Shown here: in pieces, positions 1 through 9,333 of the stretch
How positions within the stretch are numbered: the stretch's first letter is position 1
Layout of the letters: every line of letters starts with the position of its first letter
Assembly (NCBI RefSeq): GCF_000576305.1
Contig: NZ_BAVZ01000005.1
Span: forward strand, 62,001 to 126,000
Source: Paenibacillus pini JCM 16418
GTDB taxonomy: Bacteria > Bacillota > Bacilli > Paenibacillales > Paenibacillaceae
Reading direction: 5' to 3'
DNA: 64,000 nt
The notes under the pieces: generated by a model
What the model saw: the letters and a program-made list of their open reading frames with translations, nothing else
The model's database searches: none
What the model was told of the DNA's origin: nothing
Made by a program: the position numbers and the translations under genes

Positions 1-77
1 ACCTAGAACCTCTGAGCCATAATAAGTTTGCAAGCTTGCATTTTATCAAAGACGCAAATTTGAAGGGAGATTATATT

Positions 78-284
78 ATGGCTTCGAATAACTTAGTGGT
101 ACCACAAGCAAATGCTGCTTTGCAGCAATTGAAAATGGAGGCAGCTCAAGAGCTGGGTGTAACCATTCCACAAGACGGGTACTATGGTAACTATACTTCC
201 CGTGAGACTGGGTCCCTCGGAGGCTATATCACCAAACGACTAGTACAACTTGCAGAACAGTCCCTTTCTGGTCGTAACCAATAA
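78..284 (+). CDS. alpha/beta-type small acid-soluble spore protein (SASP)
   Basis: A 68-residue protein with the SASP alpha/beta pattern: an N-terminal segment with LQQLKMEAAQELG and a C-terminal segment with GSLGGYITKRLVQLAEQ. Family members coat and protect DNA in the dormant spore core and are degraded at germination by the Gpr protease. The start is set at the ATG after AAGGGAGA; the longer frame upstream has no ribosome site. A stem-loop terminator follows directly, so the gene is probably monocistronic, and a sporulation sigma-G promoter is expected, though none was identified. This is one of the clearest signs that the host forms endospores. Confidence 0.95.
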   Translation: MASNNLVVPQANAALQQLKMEAAQELGVTIPQDGYYGNYTSRETGSLGGYITKRLVQLAEQSLSGRNQ

Positions 285-303
285 TACAAACCAAAAAAGT
301 TTC

Positions 304-337
304 AACCCGAAGCGAATTCATGCTTCGGGTTTTTTAC
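304..337 (+). terminator. Rho-independent terminator of the SASP gene
   Basis: AACCCGAAGC pairs with GCTTCGGGTT across an 8-nt loop and is followed by a T run. Confidence 0.9.
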
Positions 338-407
338 TGATTTACGGTGATTTTCTCCTATACAGGATCATTCGTCAAGTGAAAACTATTCTTGTTGCAA
401 TACACAC

Positions 408-447
408 AAAGACGGTCACTTCTATTAGTAATGAAGTGACCGTCTTT
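408..447. terminator. bidirectional stem-loop, probable terminator of the YdjM-type gene
   Basis: A perfect 15-bp inverted repeat (AAAGACGGTCACTTC / GAAGTGACCGTCTTT) lies just past the stop of the minus-strand gene. Its A and T flanks would let it act in either direction. Confidence 0.75.
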
Positions 448-475
448 GAATAGCTACCCGGAGGATGCTGTTAAT

Positions 476-1465
476 TTAGCGTGTTTCCGTATGAATGGAC
501 AGGCGCTCTTCCATTTTTTTATGACTGAGCCAACCGACATAATTATTAATCGTTTGAAATTGTTTATCCATTACAATGACTGCAACAAAAGGATATTGTC
601 TGCGATGTCTATACCGGACATCGGCCCAACGAACGATATAACCCCAAGATAGATGCTCAACTTCGGCTACGGCAAATGAAGTGAAGTAGAGAAAGGCTTT
701 GACATCGGGATGAAGCTTGGAGTGTTCTACAGCAGGATGCTGTGTAGAGACTTCGTGCTTTCTCCATTCAAGCACATGATTGTTCATGACGCCAATGTCA
801 TAGCTTCCATCGGGAAGCGCTTTGACGATATGCCATTTTCTGAATGAAATCGTCGGAATCACATAGTAGTGATGACCTGGCTGCGCATTTGGATCTTTGT
901 GTTTAACTTCCGCTGTCTTGAGACCATGAGCCGCTGTGCGCCATACATAGTAAAAGGCAGTGAGGACGTAGAGAGTTGCAAATAGGGGTGCTGGTTTAAC
1001 AAGACCCGTGCTCCACAATAGAACCGCTACCGCATGGGTACTAAATATAAATGGATCGAAAATATGAATGATATTCCACGATATCCATTTCTCCGTAAAT
1101 GGGCGAAATGCTTGAGTACCATACGTGTTGAACAAATCGCTAAAGACGTGAACACAAACGGCGATTCCCGTCCAGAGTACAAGATGCCCTGGAGGTGCAC
1201 CCTGAAACAGAAGGGCTAGCAGTGCGCTAATTAGTGCGGTCCATATGATTAAGAAAGGTAGAGAATGAGTAATTCCCCGATGATTCTTAACATATAGAGC
1301 ATTACTCTTCAGGCGGAGAATTCCGTCGAAATCCGGGGCCTGAGACCCGATGACGGTACCTATCAGTACGGCTACAGCAAGTGTAGGACTTGCCGCTACG
1401 ACGGGATCGACGTAGGCGAGACCGGCCAGACTGAGGCCCATCACAAAATGTGTGGCTGTATCCAT
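476..1465 (-). CDS. YdjM/DUF457-type membrane-bound metal-dependent hydrolase family protein
   Basis: About 329 residues. The N-terminus has the hallmark MDTATHFVMG, then SQAPDFDGILR and NHRGITHSLPF. These His/Asp positions define the YdjM family (DUF457), predicted inner-membrane metal-dependent hydrolases. Several hydrophobic segments lie between about residues 10 and 175, and the C-terminal half is soluble. The ATG at 1465 is preferred over 1471 because AAAGGAG sits 8 nt before it. The Escherichia coli homologue is LexA-regulated, but no SOS box was recognised here. The physiological substrate is unknown. Confidence 0.85.
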   Translation of the reverse strand: MDTATHFVMGLSLAGLAYVDPVVAASPTLAVAVLIGTVIGSQAPDFDGILRLKSNALYVKNHRGITHSLPFLIIWTALISALLALLFQGAPPGHLVLWTGIAVCVHVFSDLFNTYGTQAFRPFTEKWISWNIIHIFDPFIFSTHAVAVLLWSTGLVKPAPLFATLYVLTAFYYVWRTAAHGLKTAEVKHKDPNAQPGHHYYVIPTISFRKWHIVKALPDGSYDIGVMNNHVLEWRKHEVSTQHPAVEHSKLHPDVKAFLYFTSFAVAEVEHLSWGYIVRWADVRYRHRRQYPFVAVIVMDKQFQTINNYVGWLSHKKMEERLSIHTETR

Positions 1466-1687
1466 TACCATGTCTCCTTTAAGAATGAAATACTTCCTTC
1501 ATATATTAACTACCCAATTATGGATCAAACTATAAGGTGATGATCATAATAAATATGTCACTAAATTGTCAAAATGGTGAATGAATTTGAAGAGGATTGT
1601 CAAACACTTTTACCGTTGGATATGATAAACTTTATAGCGGAGGTTGTTTTGCCTCCACAAAGACAGAAATAAGGAGGAACTTAAGGC

Positions 1688-2623
1688 GTGGACAATCATC
1701 TGAGTTATCAAGCTCCTTCAGATTCCGCAGCACTTTCCATTAATCAAACGCCTCCGAATCAATCGGCGACGTGGAAAGATTTCATCACATTGACGAAACC
1801 CGGAATTATCCGGTCTAATTTAATTGCTGTTTTTGCAGGCTTTTGGGTCGCATCCCAGTGGGATATTCAAATAGGCAAAATGATTTTAACTTTGCTTGGG
1901 ACCGTATTGGTAATGGCTTCTGCCTGTGTATATAACAATTACTTTGATCGTGAGTTGGATTTAAAAATGGAGCGGACCCGTAATCGTGCGCTTCCAACAG
2001 GTTTATTAAAACCTAAGGTCGTATTGTGGTATGCTTTTGTGCTCGGTGTACTTGGACTAGCTGATTTATTTATTTTTTCTGGCGTGCTTGCTGGAATATT
2101 TGGTTTAATTGGTATGCTTGTGTATGCCGTTGTATATACGATGTGGCTTAAGCGTTCATCTACTTGGAGTACATCGGTTGGAGCCATTTCCGGGGCTATG
2201 CCGCCTGTTATCGGATATGTGGCTGTAACGAACACAGTAGACATGGGTGCTATTCTTTTGTTTGGTTTGTTATTTTTATGGCAGCCGCCGCATTTCTGGG
2301 CACTTGGGATTCGCCGTGTAGAGGAATATAGAGCTGCTGGCTATCCGCTACTACCTGTTGTTAAAGGTATTCAGCGGACAAAGATTCAGATTATCCCTTA
2401 CTTGGTGTTACTAGTTCCAATTCCGATTCTCATGTACACACTTGGCTATACAGGTATTGTATTCATGATCGTCTCGTTACTTCTTTCCTTGGTTTGGCTG
2501 TATTTAGGTATTCGAGGATTTAAAGCCAAAAATGATGATGCTTGGGCCAAGAAGTTGTTCTTCTTCTCTATTAACTATTTGACTATAAGCTTAATCGTTA
2601 TGATTTTAGATACGGTACATTAA
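1688..2623 (+). CDS. ctaB: protoheme IX farnesyltransferase (heme O synthase)
   Basis: A 311-residue polytopic UbiA-superfamily prenyltransferase. It transfers a farnesyl group to heme B to make heme O, the precursor of heme A for terminal oxidases. The first Asp-rich motif is NNYFDRELDLKMERTRNRAL (near residue 85), with LTKPGI at the start of the domain and WQPPHFWALGI in the second conserved region, followed by RRVEEYRAAGYPLLP. Eight or nine hydrophobic helices are visible. The start is GTG downstream of AAGGAGG. A short GGAGG...CCTCC hairpin lies in the leader near 1640. The Sco-family gene follows, which supports a cytochrome oxidase assembly role. Confidence 0.95.
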   Translation: MDNHLSYQAPSDSAALSINQTPPNQSATWKDFITLTKPGIIRSNLIAVFAGFWVASQWDIQIGKMILTLLGTVLVMASACVYNNYFDRELDLKMERTRNRALPTGLLKPKVVLWYAFVLGVLGLADLFIFSGVLAGIFGLIGMLVYAVVYTMWLKRSSTWSTSVGAISGAMPPVIGYVAVTNTVDMGAILLFGLLFLWQPPHFWALGIRRVEEYRAAGYPLLPVVKGIQRTKIQIIPYLVLLVPIPILMYTLGYTGIVFMIVSLLLSLVWLYLGIRGFKAKNDDAWAKKLFFFSINYLTISLIVMILDTVH

Positions 2624-2696
2624 TCTTATTTAATCATCAATTTATGAATCCCATGATCTCATGGGATTCTTTGCTAAGAAGGGGCGATTTGGACAA

Positions 2697-3305
2697 ATGT
2701 GGAAACGTTATAAATGGACATGGATATTACTGGCAGTTGTAGTCGTAGTTGCCGGATTTCTGGTCGTGAATTCGCTAGGTCTTGGCAAGGAGAAACTGCC
2801 TGTAATCTCTACGGTAGAGAATTTCTCATTTGAGAATGTGGATGGAAAAACCGTTACTCTAGACGATACGAAGGGTAAGGTTCGACTATTTTATTTCTTC
2901 TATACCAGTTGTCCGGACGTTTGTCCGATCACAACCTTTATGCTCTCGCAGACTCAGAAACAACTTATTAAGGATGGTTTATTTAATAAGGATGTACAAT
3001 TTGTTTCGATTTCCTTTGATCCGAAAGTAGACACAAGAGAGAAGATTAAACAATTCGGTGATAAATTTTACGTCGATTATAATGGTTGGTATTTCTTAAG
3101 AGGCGAAGATCAGAAGATTAGGGATATTGCGGAGAAATCATTCAAAATTGGCATTATTGGCGATAATAAAGATAACTATTCCCATTCTAACTTAATTGCT
3201 TTGGTCGACCGGGATAATCAAGTTCGTAAGCTTTATAATGCTAATGATACAGAAAATGTAACTGCAGAAGTATTGGCGAAGGATGTTAAGGATTTAGCAA
3301 AATAA
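2697..3305 (+). CDS. Sco1/SenC family copper chaperone for cytochrome c oxidase
   Basis: About 202 residues: one N-terminal transmembrane anchor (WILLAVVVVVAGFLVV), then an extracytoplasmic thioredoxin-like domain. The copper-binding CxxxC is seen as TSCPDVCP and the distal His ligand as NYSHSN. The family delivers copper to the CuA site of cytochrome oxidase. It lies 3' of ctaB in the same direction and is probably co-transcribed. An in-frame ATG at 2661 would add 12 residues but has no ribosome site; 2697 has AAGGGG about 11 nt upstream, so the start is not certain. Confidence 0.92.
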   Translation: MWKRYKWTWILLAVVVVVAGFLVVNSLGLGKEKLPVISTVENFSFENVDGKTVTLDDTKGKVRLFYFFYTSCPDVCPITTFMLSQTQKQLIKDGLFNKDVQFVSISFDPKVDTREKIKQFGDKFYVDYNGWYFLRGEDQKIRDIAEKSFKIGIIGDNKDNYSHSNLIALVDRDNQVRKLYNANDTENVTAEVLAKDVKDLAK

Positions 3306-3320
3306 TGAGCATAGTGTACC

Positions 3321-3370
3321 AAGCGGCTATTGCCTTATCCCCGTGGGGAAAGACAATAGCCGCTTTTTTT
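3321..3370 (+). terminator. terminator after the Sco gene
   Basis: AAGCGGCTATTG pairs with CAATAGCCGCTT and is followed by seven T. It ends the ctaB-sco unit. Confidence 0.92.
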
Positions 3371-3380
3371 GATTGCAGAT

Positions 3381-3743
3381 TTAAGTCTTAGTGACCCATG
3401 GGAGATTGGGATCTGGGTAAATAATAAATTCATCTAAGCCAGCTTTCTCAAGCTGAGCAATCAAATATTCATTAGGCGTACCTTCGACACCAGGATAACC
3501 GCGGCGTGTATATAGGTGAGCCGCGTCGGGAAAAGCATCGCGCAGTACGCCACGAATCTTCTTGCCCGAGCTGTCATTATCCATAAATAAATATACTTCA
3601 TCATGTTTAATTCGTTTGATCAACGATTCAAGTTTTAGTGAATTCAATGTTCCAAAAGTACAAACGATGTTAATTTCGGGATCAAGCAAACGTCTGAGCT
3701 TGCTACGGTCGTTTTTTCCTTCGACAATAATAAAGATAGACAT
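3381..3743 (-). CDS. small stand-alone Toprim-domain protein
   Basis: A 120-residue protein consisting almost entirely of a Toprim fold: the catalytic Glu in IFIIVEGKND at the N-terminus and the acidic DxD in LFMDNDSSGKK near residue 55. Toprim domains bind metal and act in nucleases, primases and topoisomerases; small solo forms such as RNase M5 process RNA. This gene is shorter than M5 (about 180 aa) and lacks its C-terminal part, so the exact substrate is open. The start follows GAGGTGAG. It ends against the Sco terminator and is a single-gene unit. Confidence 0.8.
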   Translation of the reverse strand: MSIFIIVEGKNDRSKLRRLLDPEINIVCTFGTLNSLKLESLIKRIKHDEVYLFMDNDSSGKKIRGVLRDAFPDAAHLYTRRGYPGVEGTPNEYLIAQLEKAGLDEFIIYPDPNLPWVTKT

Positions 3744-3907
3744 AGTAACTCACCTCGAGTTATAAGGAATTTAATCCTCGAAATTCCCCGGGAAATGTTG
3801 AACAATGTGACCCCGGTGCTTCTAGTGTAGCTTCTTTTTCGGTATACATGCAAAAAAACAGAAAACGATCTGCCAATATGAGGTGGCAGATCGTTTCATA
3901 GCATCAT

Positions 3908-4063
3908 TTAGAAACAGAATGCACGGAGAATAATGACAAGTAGGATGAAGAGTACCAGAATGACACCAGTGGAAGTACCTAAACCTCCTACACAAGGAGA
4001 AACCACCGGAGCAGTTACCACGGGTGCTACAGAACCACAACCACAGTTATTGTATTGACCCAT
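3908..4063 (-). CDS. YjcZ-family sporulation peptide (51 aa)
   Basis: A 51-residue frame read on the minus strand. It begins MGQYNNCGCGSVAP, continues with VVSPCVGGLG and ends in one hydrophobic helix, TGVILVLFILLVIILRAF, with CF at the C-terminus. The Gly/Cys-rich head plus the VLFILLVII helix is the pattern of the YjcZ/YtrH-like small sporulation membrane proteins common in Bacillales. A GGGTGAGAT ribosome site precedes the ATG. Function is not established; spore-envelope localisation is a family-level expectation. Confidence 0.85.
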   Translation of the reverse strand: MGQYNNCGCGSVAPVVTAPVVSPCVGGLGTSTGVILVLFILLVIILRAFCF

Positions 4064-4184
4064 CTATCTCACCCCTCTTCTAAACTGAGATGGCGTATTA
4101 CAAAATATCTTATGTAGAGGGGGATGAGAAATTTTGTGCTCTGGCCTAATCATCTTATTTTGGTTATTTAACCAAGGATCTCTT

Positions 4185-5342
4185 CTAAATTGGATTTTGT
4201 TTGATATTGCCATATAGGGATTTAGAGGATTTACGATATGAAGGCAGGATCATAAGACCCGTCATTAAGAGAACGAAAGCAATGTAATATGGTGAAATGA
4301 CATGACGAAGCTGGCCTGCTGTAATAGGGCCGATAAAGGATCCAATAGACATGGCGATGGATTGGAGAGAGAAGATCCTCCCCATTTTGATACCCCCGCT
4401 GAGTTCAATGAAGAGGGTTGCCAATCCAGGGAATATGATCCCTTTAGCCGCTCCTAGAATAAATAAGGTGACAACGAGCGGAATGGATGGTACAGCAGCT
4501 AAAATGTAAAAGCAAAGAGCGAGAACCAGCACACCTGCTAAGACTCTTTTAAAGGGGGCAAAGCGATTAATGAATAACATACTTAATGTAAATAATGCAC
4601 CAAAGCTCATGAGGGAGAAAAGAATTCCCGTGGACATCATCCCAGCTACTCCGGGTGTACGCAGTGGTAACTCAAAGAATAGAATGCCTTGAGAGCAGGC
4701 AACGACAAAGGGCAGAATGAAGAAACGCCAGGATACTTTTATCTTTGGGGCGGTAATGTCGCTAGGCTGCATAGCCGCTTGTCTTTTGGCCATTTGAAGA
4801 GGGCTTGGCACAATGAAAATGGCTAAGATACCTGTCACAATGAGCAGCCAGCCTAAACTCTGAAATGTAGCTGAGAAGCCTGCATTAGCGACGATGAAGG
4901 CTCCAGCAGCAGGAGAAAGAACGGAAGCTAGCGTATGGACCACCCCGTGGCCTGACATGTATTTTCCCTGAGTCATCTGATTGTTAGAGAGTGATGCAAG
5001 CAGGGTCAAACAGGCGGGTGAGAGGAAAGCCAGAACAAACCCACTGATTGAACGAAGTACGAGCAGCTGCCATGGGAACTGGACATACGCTTGTAACAAC
5101 AAGACAATTCCGGCAGAGATAAGGCTGAAAATAATATAACGCCGGCTTCCATGACGATCGATGACCGTACCCGCAATTAAATTACCGGGCAAATGGGTTA
5201 GGGCATAAATGCCCATCATCCAACCGATAAAGACGGGTGCCGCTCCTAGTGATATGGCAAACGGGGTAAGTATGGGGTACTGAGCGTGCAGGTCAAAGAA
5301 TGCCAGAAACAAAAAAAGATACAACCAAATCGCAGTTTTCAA
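4185..5342 (-). CDS. major facilitator superfamily transporter
   Basis: About 385 residues with 12 predicted transmembrane helices. The MFS loop 2-3 signature appears as GTVIDRHGSRRYI near residue 60. The N-terminus (WLYLFLFLAFFDLHAQYPILTPFA) is typical of drug:H+ antiporter-1 members of Bacillales. The start is taken as TTG at 5342, because AAAGGAG lies 8 nt upstream; the ATG ten codons earlier has no ribosome site. It is a single-gene unit with no linked regulator or enzyme, so the substrate cannot be inferred; multidrug efflux is one possibility. Confidence 0.85.
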   Translation of the reverse strand: MKTAIWLYLFLFLAFFDLHAQYPILTPFAISLGAAPVFIGWMMGIYALTHLPGNLIAGTVIDRHGSRRYIIFSLISAGIVLLLQAYVQFPWQLLVLRSISGFVLAFLSPACLTLLASLSNNQMTQGKYMSGHGVVHTLASVLSPAAGAFIVANAGFSATFQSLGWLLIVTGILAIFIVPSPLQMAKRQAAMQPSDITAPKIKVSWRFFILPFVVACSQGILFFELPLRTPGVAGMMSTGILFSLMSFGALFTLSMLFINRFAPFKRVLAGVLVLALCFYILAAVPSIPLVVTLFILGAAKGIIFPGLATLFIELSGGIKMGRIFSLQSIAMSIGSFIGPITAGQLRHVISPYYIAFVLLMTGLMILPSYRKSSKSLYGNIKQNPI

Positions 5343-5550
5343 ATAAGCAACTCCTTTCGCTGTGAATGACAAATAAGGGCAGACAAGTCCAATCTTTCTA
5401 TACTTGTACGTTTCTAGTTGGCAGACTATACCTCTTTTCTGTAAATAGGGTTAGGCTGACACATGAAGGGGGAATCATGTATAATCAGAGGCAGAGTGTT
5501 ATTTCGATTATTACTCGATGCCAAGCCATGTTGATGGGAGTGAATAGGTA

Positions 5551-6006
5551 ATGGATATGCAGGTATGGTTTGATTTTTTGAAACAAAATTGGCTGGTGAT
5601 TCTGATTGCTCTGGTTGTGCTATTCGTCGTTATTAATGTGGTCAAAACGATGGCGAAATGGGCCTTGGTCATTCTAATTGTCGTTGGACTTATTGTATAT
5701 AGTGGTAAGTCGCTCGATCAGATTAGTAGCGTGGTGAAAACGGTTAAGGATGAGACCGTCGATACCGTAAAGACCGAAGCAATGAAGGTCATGATCAAAG
5801 AAGCTAAGGATGCAAAATATACATCAAGCGGTGACGGGAATTATACGATTACGTCCCCAAACTTAGAAATGAAGGGCCAGGCTGGTAAGGAAAAGGTGGA
5901 TGTCACTTTTCGCGGAGTCCCACTCGGACAATGGAAAATAAATGACACGGTTCATTCTTTTATTGCCGAATCGAAGAATAATTCCAGTGTCACATCAGGC
6001 AAATAA
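5551..6006 (+). CDS. conserved membrane-anchored protein, function unknown
   Basis: A 151-residue protein. It has two adjacent hydrophobic segments (about residues 14-29 and 36-50: WLVILIALVVLFVVINVV, then ALVILIVVGLIVYSG), followed by a Lys-rich amphipathic stretch and a predicted extracytoplasmic beta-rich tail. The family was not recognised. A possible 24-codon upstream frame (start 5478, after GGGGG) ends on the base where this ATG begins, so translation may be coupled. The transglutaminase-domain membrane gene follows 50 bp downstream in the same direction; the pair probably forms an envelope operon. Confidence 0.7.
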   Translation: MDMQVWFDFLKQNWLVILIALVVLFVVINVVKTMAKWALVILIVVGLIVYSGKSLDQISSVVKTVKDETVDTVKTEAMKVMIKEAKDAKYTSSGDGNYTITSPNLEMKGQAGKEKVDVTFRGVPLGQWKINDTVHSFIAESKNNSSVTSGK

Positions 6007-6056
6007 TAACCCTGATAAGATGGGAATATTCAAGATCCTGGAGAGGAGGTCATCTC

Positions 6057-7207
6057 ATGTTACTGTTATGGATGAAGAGTCTGCAGGATTTCAACATCGT
6101 GTCGATCCTTTTATTATTGATTATCCTAGTATCCTTGTTTCAAGGCTGGCGCAAGGGCGCTTCTCATTCGGCAGGAAGACTGTTATCTTTGCTTCGTGAT
6201 GGTGTCTTTGTGCTGCTTAGCTACTTATATCGATTCCATTTACGTTATGGCTTTCTCCACGGGTACAGGAGTGGCTAGCGCAATACGGTAGTCAGATGCC
6301 GAGCAGGGAATTGAAAATATGGGAGCAAATATACTATACGTTTATAACTTCGCTAGTCGATTTTACATTGATGCGTTTTGCGGTGTTATTTGTGATCAGT
6401 TACTGTATTATTCGTTTTCTAATCAGTTGGCTAACCGTGCTGATCTTTGGGGGACGGGCAGCATTATTTGATCCAGGCAAACGTAAATCAGCATCGATGC
6501 TCAGCCGCTTATCCGGTGCAGGAATCGGTGCGTTAATTGGCTTGGCTCGGTGTATTGTAGTCGTAGCTCTGCTGTTTATTTATGTATCGCTATATCCAAG
6601 TAACTCTATAAGTCGCTATGTCGAAGCTTCACCGATATACAAGGAAGGGGCTCAGACAGTGATGGAACCCTTGTCCGGCCATTTGGTGAAGGACAAGCTA
6701 CCTGTATTTACAAAAGCGGTCGAAAAAGAGTTGGGCGGCATCATGCAGCGTAAATACGAGGTTATCGATCATGCGATACCCGATGATATCGATCTTGCTG
6801 CCGCTGAAGTTGTGAATGGTGCGAATACGGATGAAGAGAAAGCACGCCGTTTGTATACATGGGTCGGCAGTCGAGTAACCTATGACCATAATAAAGTAGA
6901 TGATTATGAGCAAAAAGGGATTTGGCATGAGCAAAATCCGCAAGACACCTTCGATACAAAGCGTGGCGTTTGCATCGATTATGCCCGCCTTTATGCTGTT
7001 ATGGCTCGTTCGCAAGGGCTGAAGGTGCATGTCATTACGGGACAGGGATACAATGGGCAGGGAGCATATGGGCCGCATGCGTGGAATGAAGTATTTCTAA
7101 GCGAGAAGCAGAAATGGATTCCACTGGATTCGACTTGGGCTCAAAGCGGAGATTGGTTTAATCCCCCTAAATTTGCGGAGACGCATATTAAAGAGAAGGT
7201 ATTGTAA
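6057..7207 (+). CDS. membrane-anchored transglutaminase-domain protein (frameshifted)
   Basis: About 383 residues when a frameshift near 6222 is corrected. The first part (from ATG 6057 after GAGGAGG) ends early at 6278; the -1-related frame continues LLISIPFTLWLSPRV into the frame that runs to 7207. The N-terminal half has four or five hydrophobic helices of CvpA-like character. The C-terminal half is a transglutaminase-like core with the Cys in GVCIDYARLYAVMAR, the His in GPHAWNEVFL and the Asp in WIPLDSTWAQ. Bacterial members are papain-fold peptidases or cross-linking enzymes at the cell surface. Read literally, the catalytic half would lack its anchor. Confidence 0.82.
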
Positions 7208-7241
7208 ATCTGCTTCCGAAGAATATACAAAGTTAATAAAC

Positions 7242-7281
7242 AAAAGGGAAGGCCAAGAATTATACTTGACCTTCCCTTTTT
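7242..7281. terminator. bidirectional terminator between convergent genes
   Basis: AAAAGGGAAGG(C)CAAG pairs with CTTG(A)CCTTCCCTTTT. It serves the transglutaminase gene on the plus strand and the nucleotidase on the minus strand. Confidence 0.9.
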
Positions 7282-7341
7282 GATAGCTTCATGCATGCAT
7301 CGTACCGAAAACTTTTTCGTGTATATTTAATTACTCTAAAT

Positions 7342-9186
7342 TTAAGCAGGAAGCTTAATTCGTTGGCCTGGGTAAATGCGGTTCGCATTCTTGATATGGT
7401 TCAGCTCGCGAAGCACATTCCATGTCGTATGATATTTCTTGGAAATACTTGTCAATGTATCGCCTTTCTTCACGACATACACAGCAGCGTCGGCTGGAGC
7501 TACAGGCTTAGGTACAGGTTTTACTTCAGGTTTTGGCTGTGGACTAGGAGTAGTCGGTTTTACAGGCTCTGGTTTCACAGATGGAGTTGCTGGTACTTCT
7601 GGTTTAGTAGTCGTGTCAACGACAGGCATAGGACCTTCGGTGATACGACCAGCAGACTCAGCGAGGATTTGGCCACCCTTTTGAATATAAGTGATCAATG
7701 CCTCATCCAGTGCACCATACATACCCGCTTGTTTATATTTCGAGAACATGGTGTATTGGTCGCCGCCGATCGCCATAAAGTCATTGGTTGCTAAGGAATA
7801 GATGGCTTTAGGATCAAGTGCTTTGTCCCCAACTTTAACGGAGTGAACGCGGCTGCCCTTCGGCTTGGAGGTGTCAATTTTGAAGCTGACGCCTGAGACT
7901 TGGGAGAAGCCACCCTTGGACTGAGGGTAATCGGAAACGCCATTCTCAAGAGCAGCCAGAACATCGGCGCCTGTTACTTTGAGCTGCACGATTTGATTGC
8001 CAAATGGCAGTACAGTTACGATATCACCCTTAGTAATCGTTCCAGCTTCAATGGAAGCGCGAATACCGCCACCGTTCGTAATGGCTATATCCGATTTACT
8101 AACATCACGCATTGCGTCTGCCAAAAGATCACCGAGGTTGGTTTCGCCAGTACGTGCTTTTTCGCGGGAGCCTTCTAGTTTAACAGGTGTTTCACCTAGC
8201 TTTTCTTTTAGAATCGGCTCTTGCGCTTTGCGAATGGAATCTACGAGCGCAGCTACCTTTTCATCTGGTTTGATGTTAGCGGCCTTCTTCTCATCAACAA
8301 GCTTCGCTTCTTTCTTCACGACTTTACCGCCATCAACCCATACATCAACGACACCAATGTATTTCGTGTATTCACCGGCACTTGCAATCAGCGTGTTATT
8401 ATCGCCTGCAAGTCCATTCTCAAGCACTGTATGGCTGTGTCCATCAATGAATACATCAATACCTGGTACTTCCTTCACCAGCTTAAGGCTGGTATCAATG
8501 CTTGATTTATCCTCGCCTAAATGGCCGATACCAACAATGACATCCACTTTGCTGCGTAGCTCGCTTACAAGTTTCTTAGCTTCAACAGCAGGGTCGGTAA
8601 TTTGCAGACCTGCTACATTCGTCGGATTGGTTTTATACATCGTTTCAGGTGTGCTGAACGCCATAATTCCGATTTTGACACCATCGACTTCTTTAATTAG
8701 ATAAGGTTTAAAAAGATTTGTTCCATCCGCTTGCTTCACGTTGGAGCTTAGAAGAGGGAATTTCATCATGCCAGATAACTCAACAAGTCGTTTCCAGCCA
8801 TAGTTGAACTCATGATTACCTGGAACCATAGCGTCATAGCCCATTTCATTCATCACTTTAACGACACTTTCACCTTGAACTAAAGTAGCAAATGGCGTTC
8901 CATGGACAGCATCACCTGCGTCAAGCAGCAGGGTATCCGGATTCTGGCTGCGGTATTGATTAATAATGCCTGTAATCTTAGCAAATCCCATTTCAGGTGA
9001 AGATTCTACTGCCCGGGCATGCATGTCGTTCGTGTGCAGTAAGGTAATATGTTTGCCAGTTGTTGAAGCAGGATTAGTACTTGCGTTTGCGTTAGCATCA
9101 CCTTCTGCAGCAGCAACGGTGCCAACAGAACCTACTAGTAGGCCTACGCTCAGAAGTAGAGATGTAACCCATTTTGTTTTGACCAT
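7342..9186 (-). CDS. secreted 5'-nucleotidase/UshA-family metallophosphoesterase with C-terminal LysM
   Basis: About 614 residues. A Sec signal peptide (KWVTSLLLSVGLLVGSVGTVAAA) is followed by a calcineurin-like phosphoesterase domain with metal motifs LLHTNDMHA, LLDAGDAVHG, VPGNHEFNYG, GIGHLGED and DGHSHT. Next comes the 5'-nucleotidase C-terminal substrate domain (AITNGGGIRASI, LPFGNQIV, ATNDFMAIGGD). A Pro/Lys-rich linker then leads to one LysM (VVKKGDTLTSISKKYHTTW) for peptidoglycan binding. It likely dephosphorylates extracellular nucleotides to scavenge phosphate or nucleosides at the wall. The ATG at 9186 is chosen because the signal peptide starts there and GGGAGG precedes it; the longer frame upstream is not translated-looking. 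Confidence 0.93.
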   Translation of the reverse strand: MVKTKWVTSLLLSVGLLVGSVGTVAAAEGDANANASTNPASTTGKHITLLHTNDMHARAVESSPEMGFAKITGIINQYRSQNPDTLLLDAGDAVHGTPFATLVQGESVVKVMNEMGYDAMVPGNHEFNYGWKRLVELSGMMKFPLLSSNVKQADGTNLFKPYLIKEVDGVKIGIMAFSTPETMYKTNPTNVAGLQITDPAVEAKKLVSELRSKVDVIVGIGHLGEDKSSIDTSLKLVKEVPGIDVFIDGHSHTVLENGLAGDNNTLIASAGEYTKYIGVVDVWVDGGKVVKKEAKLVDEKKAANIKPDEKVAALVDSIRKAQEPILKEKLGETPVKLEGSREKARTGETNLGDLLADAMRDVSKSDIAITNGGGIRASIEAGTITKGDIVTVLPFGNQIVQLKVTGADVLAALENGVSDYPQSKGGFSQVSGVSFKIDTSKPKGSRVHSVKVGDKALDPKAIYSLATNDFMAIGGDQYTMFSKYKQAGMYGALDEALITYIQKGGQILAESAGRITEGPMPVVDTTTKPEVPATPSVKPEPVKPTTPSPQPKPEVKPVPKPVAPADAAVYVVKKGDTLTSISKKYHTTWNVLRELNHIKNANRIYPGQRIKLPA

Positions 9187-9333
9187 GAAATCTCGTAACC
9201 TCCCTAAATATATACAGATAATTGTCTTCCATATAATTCTAGATGGATACCAAAGCCTAGTGCAATAGGACTTGATAATCCATTTCGATAGGACTATGCC
9301 GGGAGTCATAAGCCTAAGGAATCAATTATTGGC

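Noticed and set aside
250-652. Plus-strand frames between the SASP and YdjM-type genes
   Set aside because: They run through two terminators and the 3' end of the opposing gene and lack ribosome sites.
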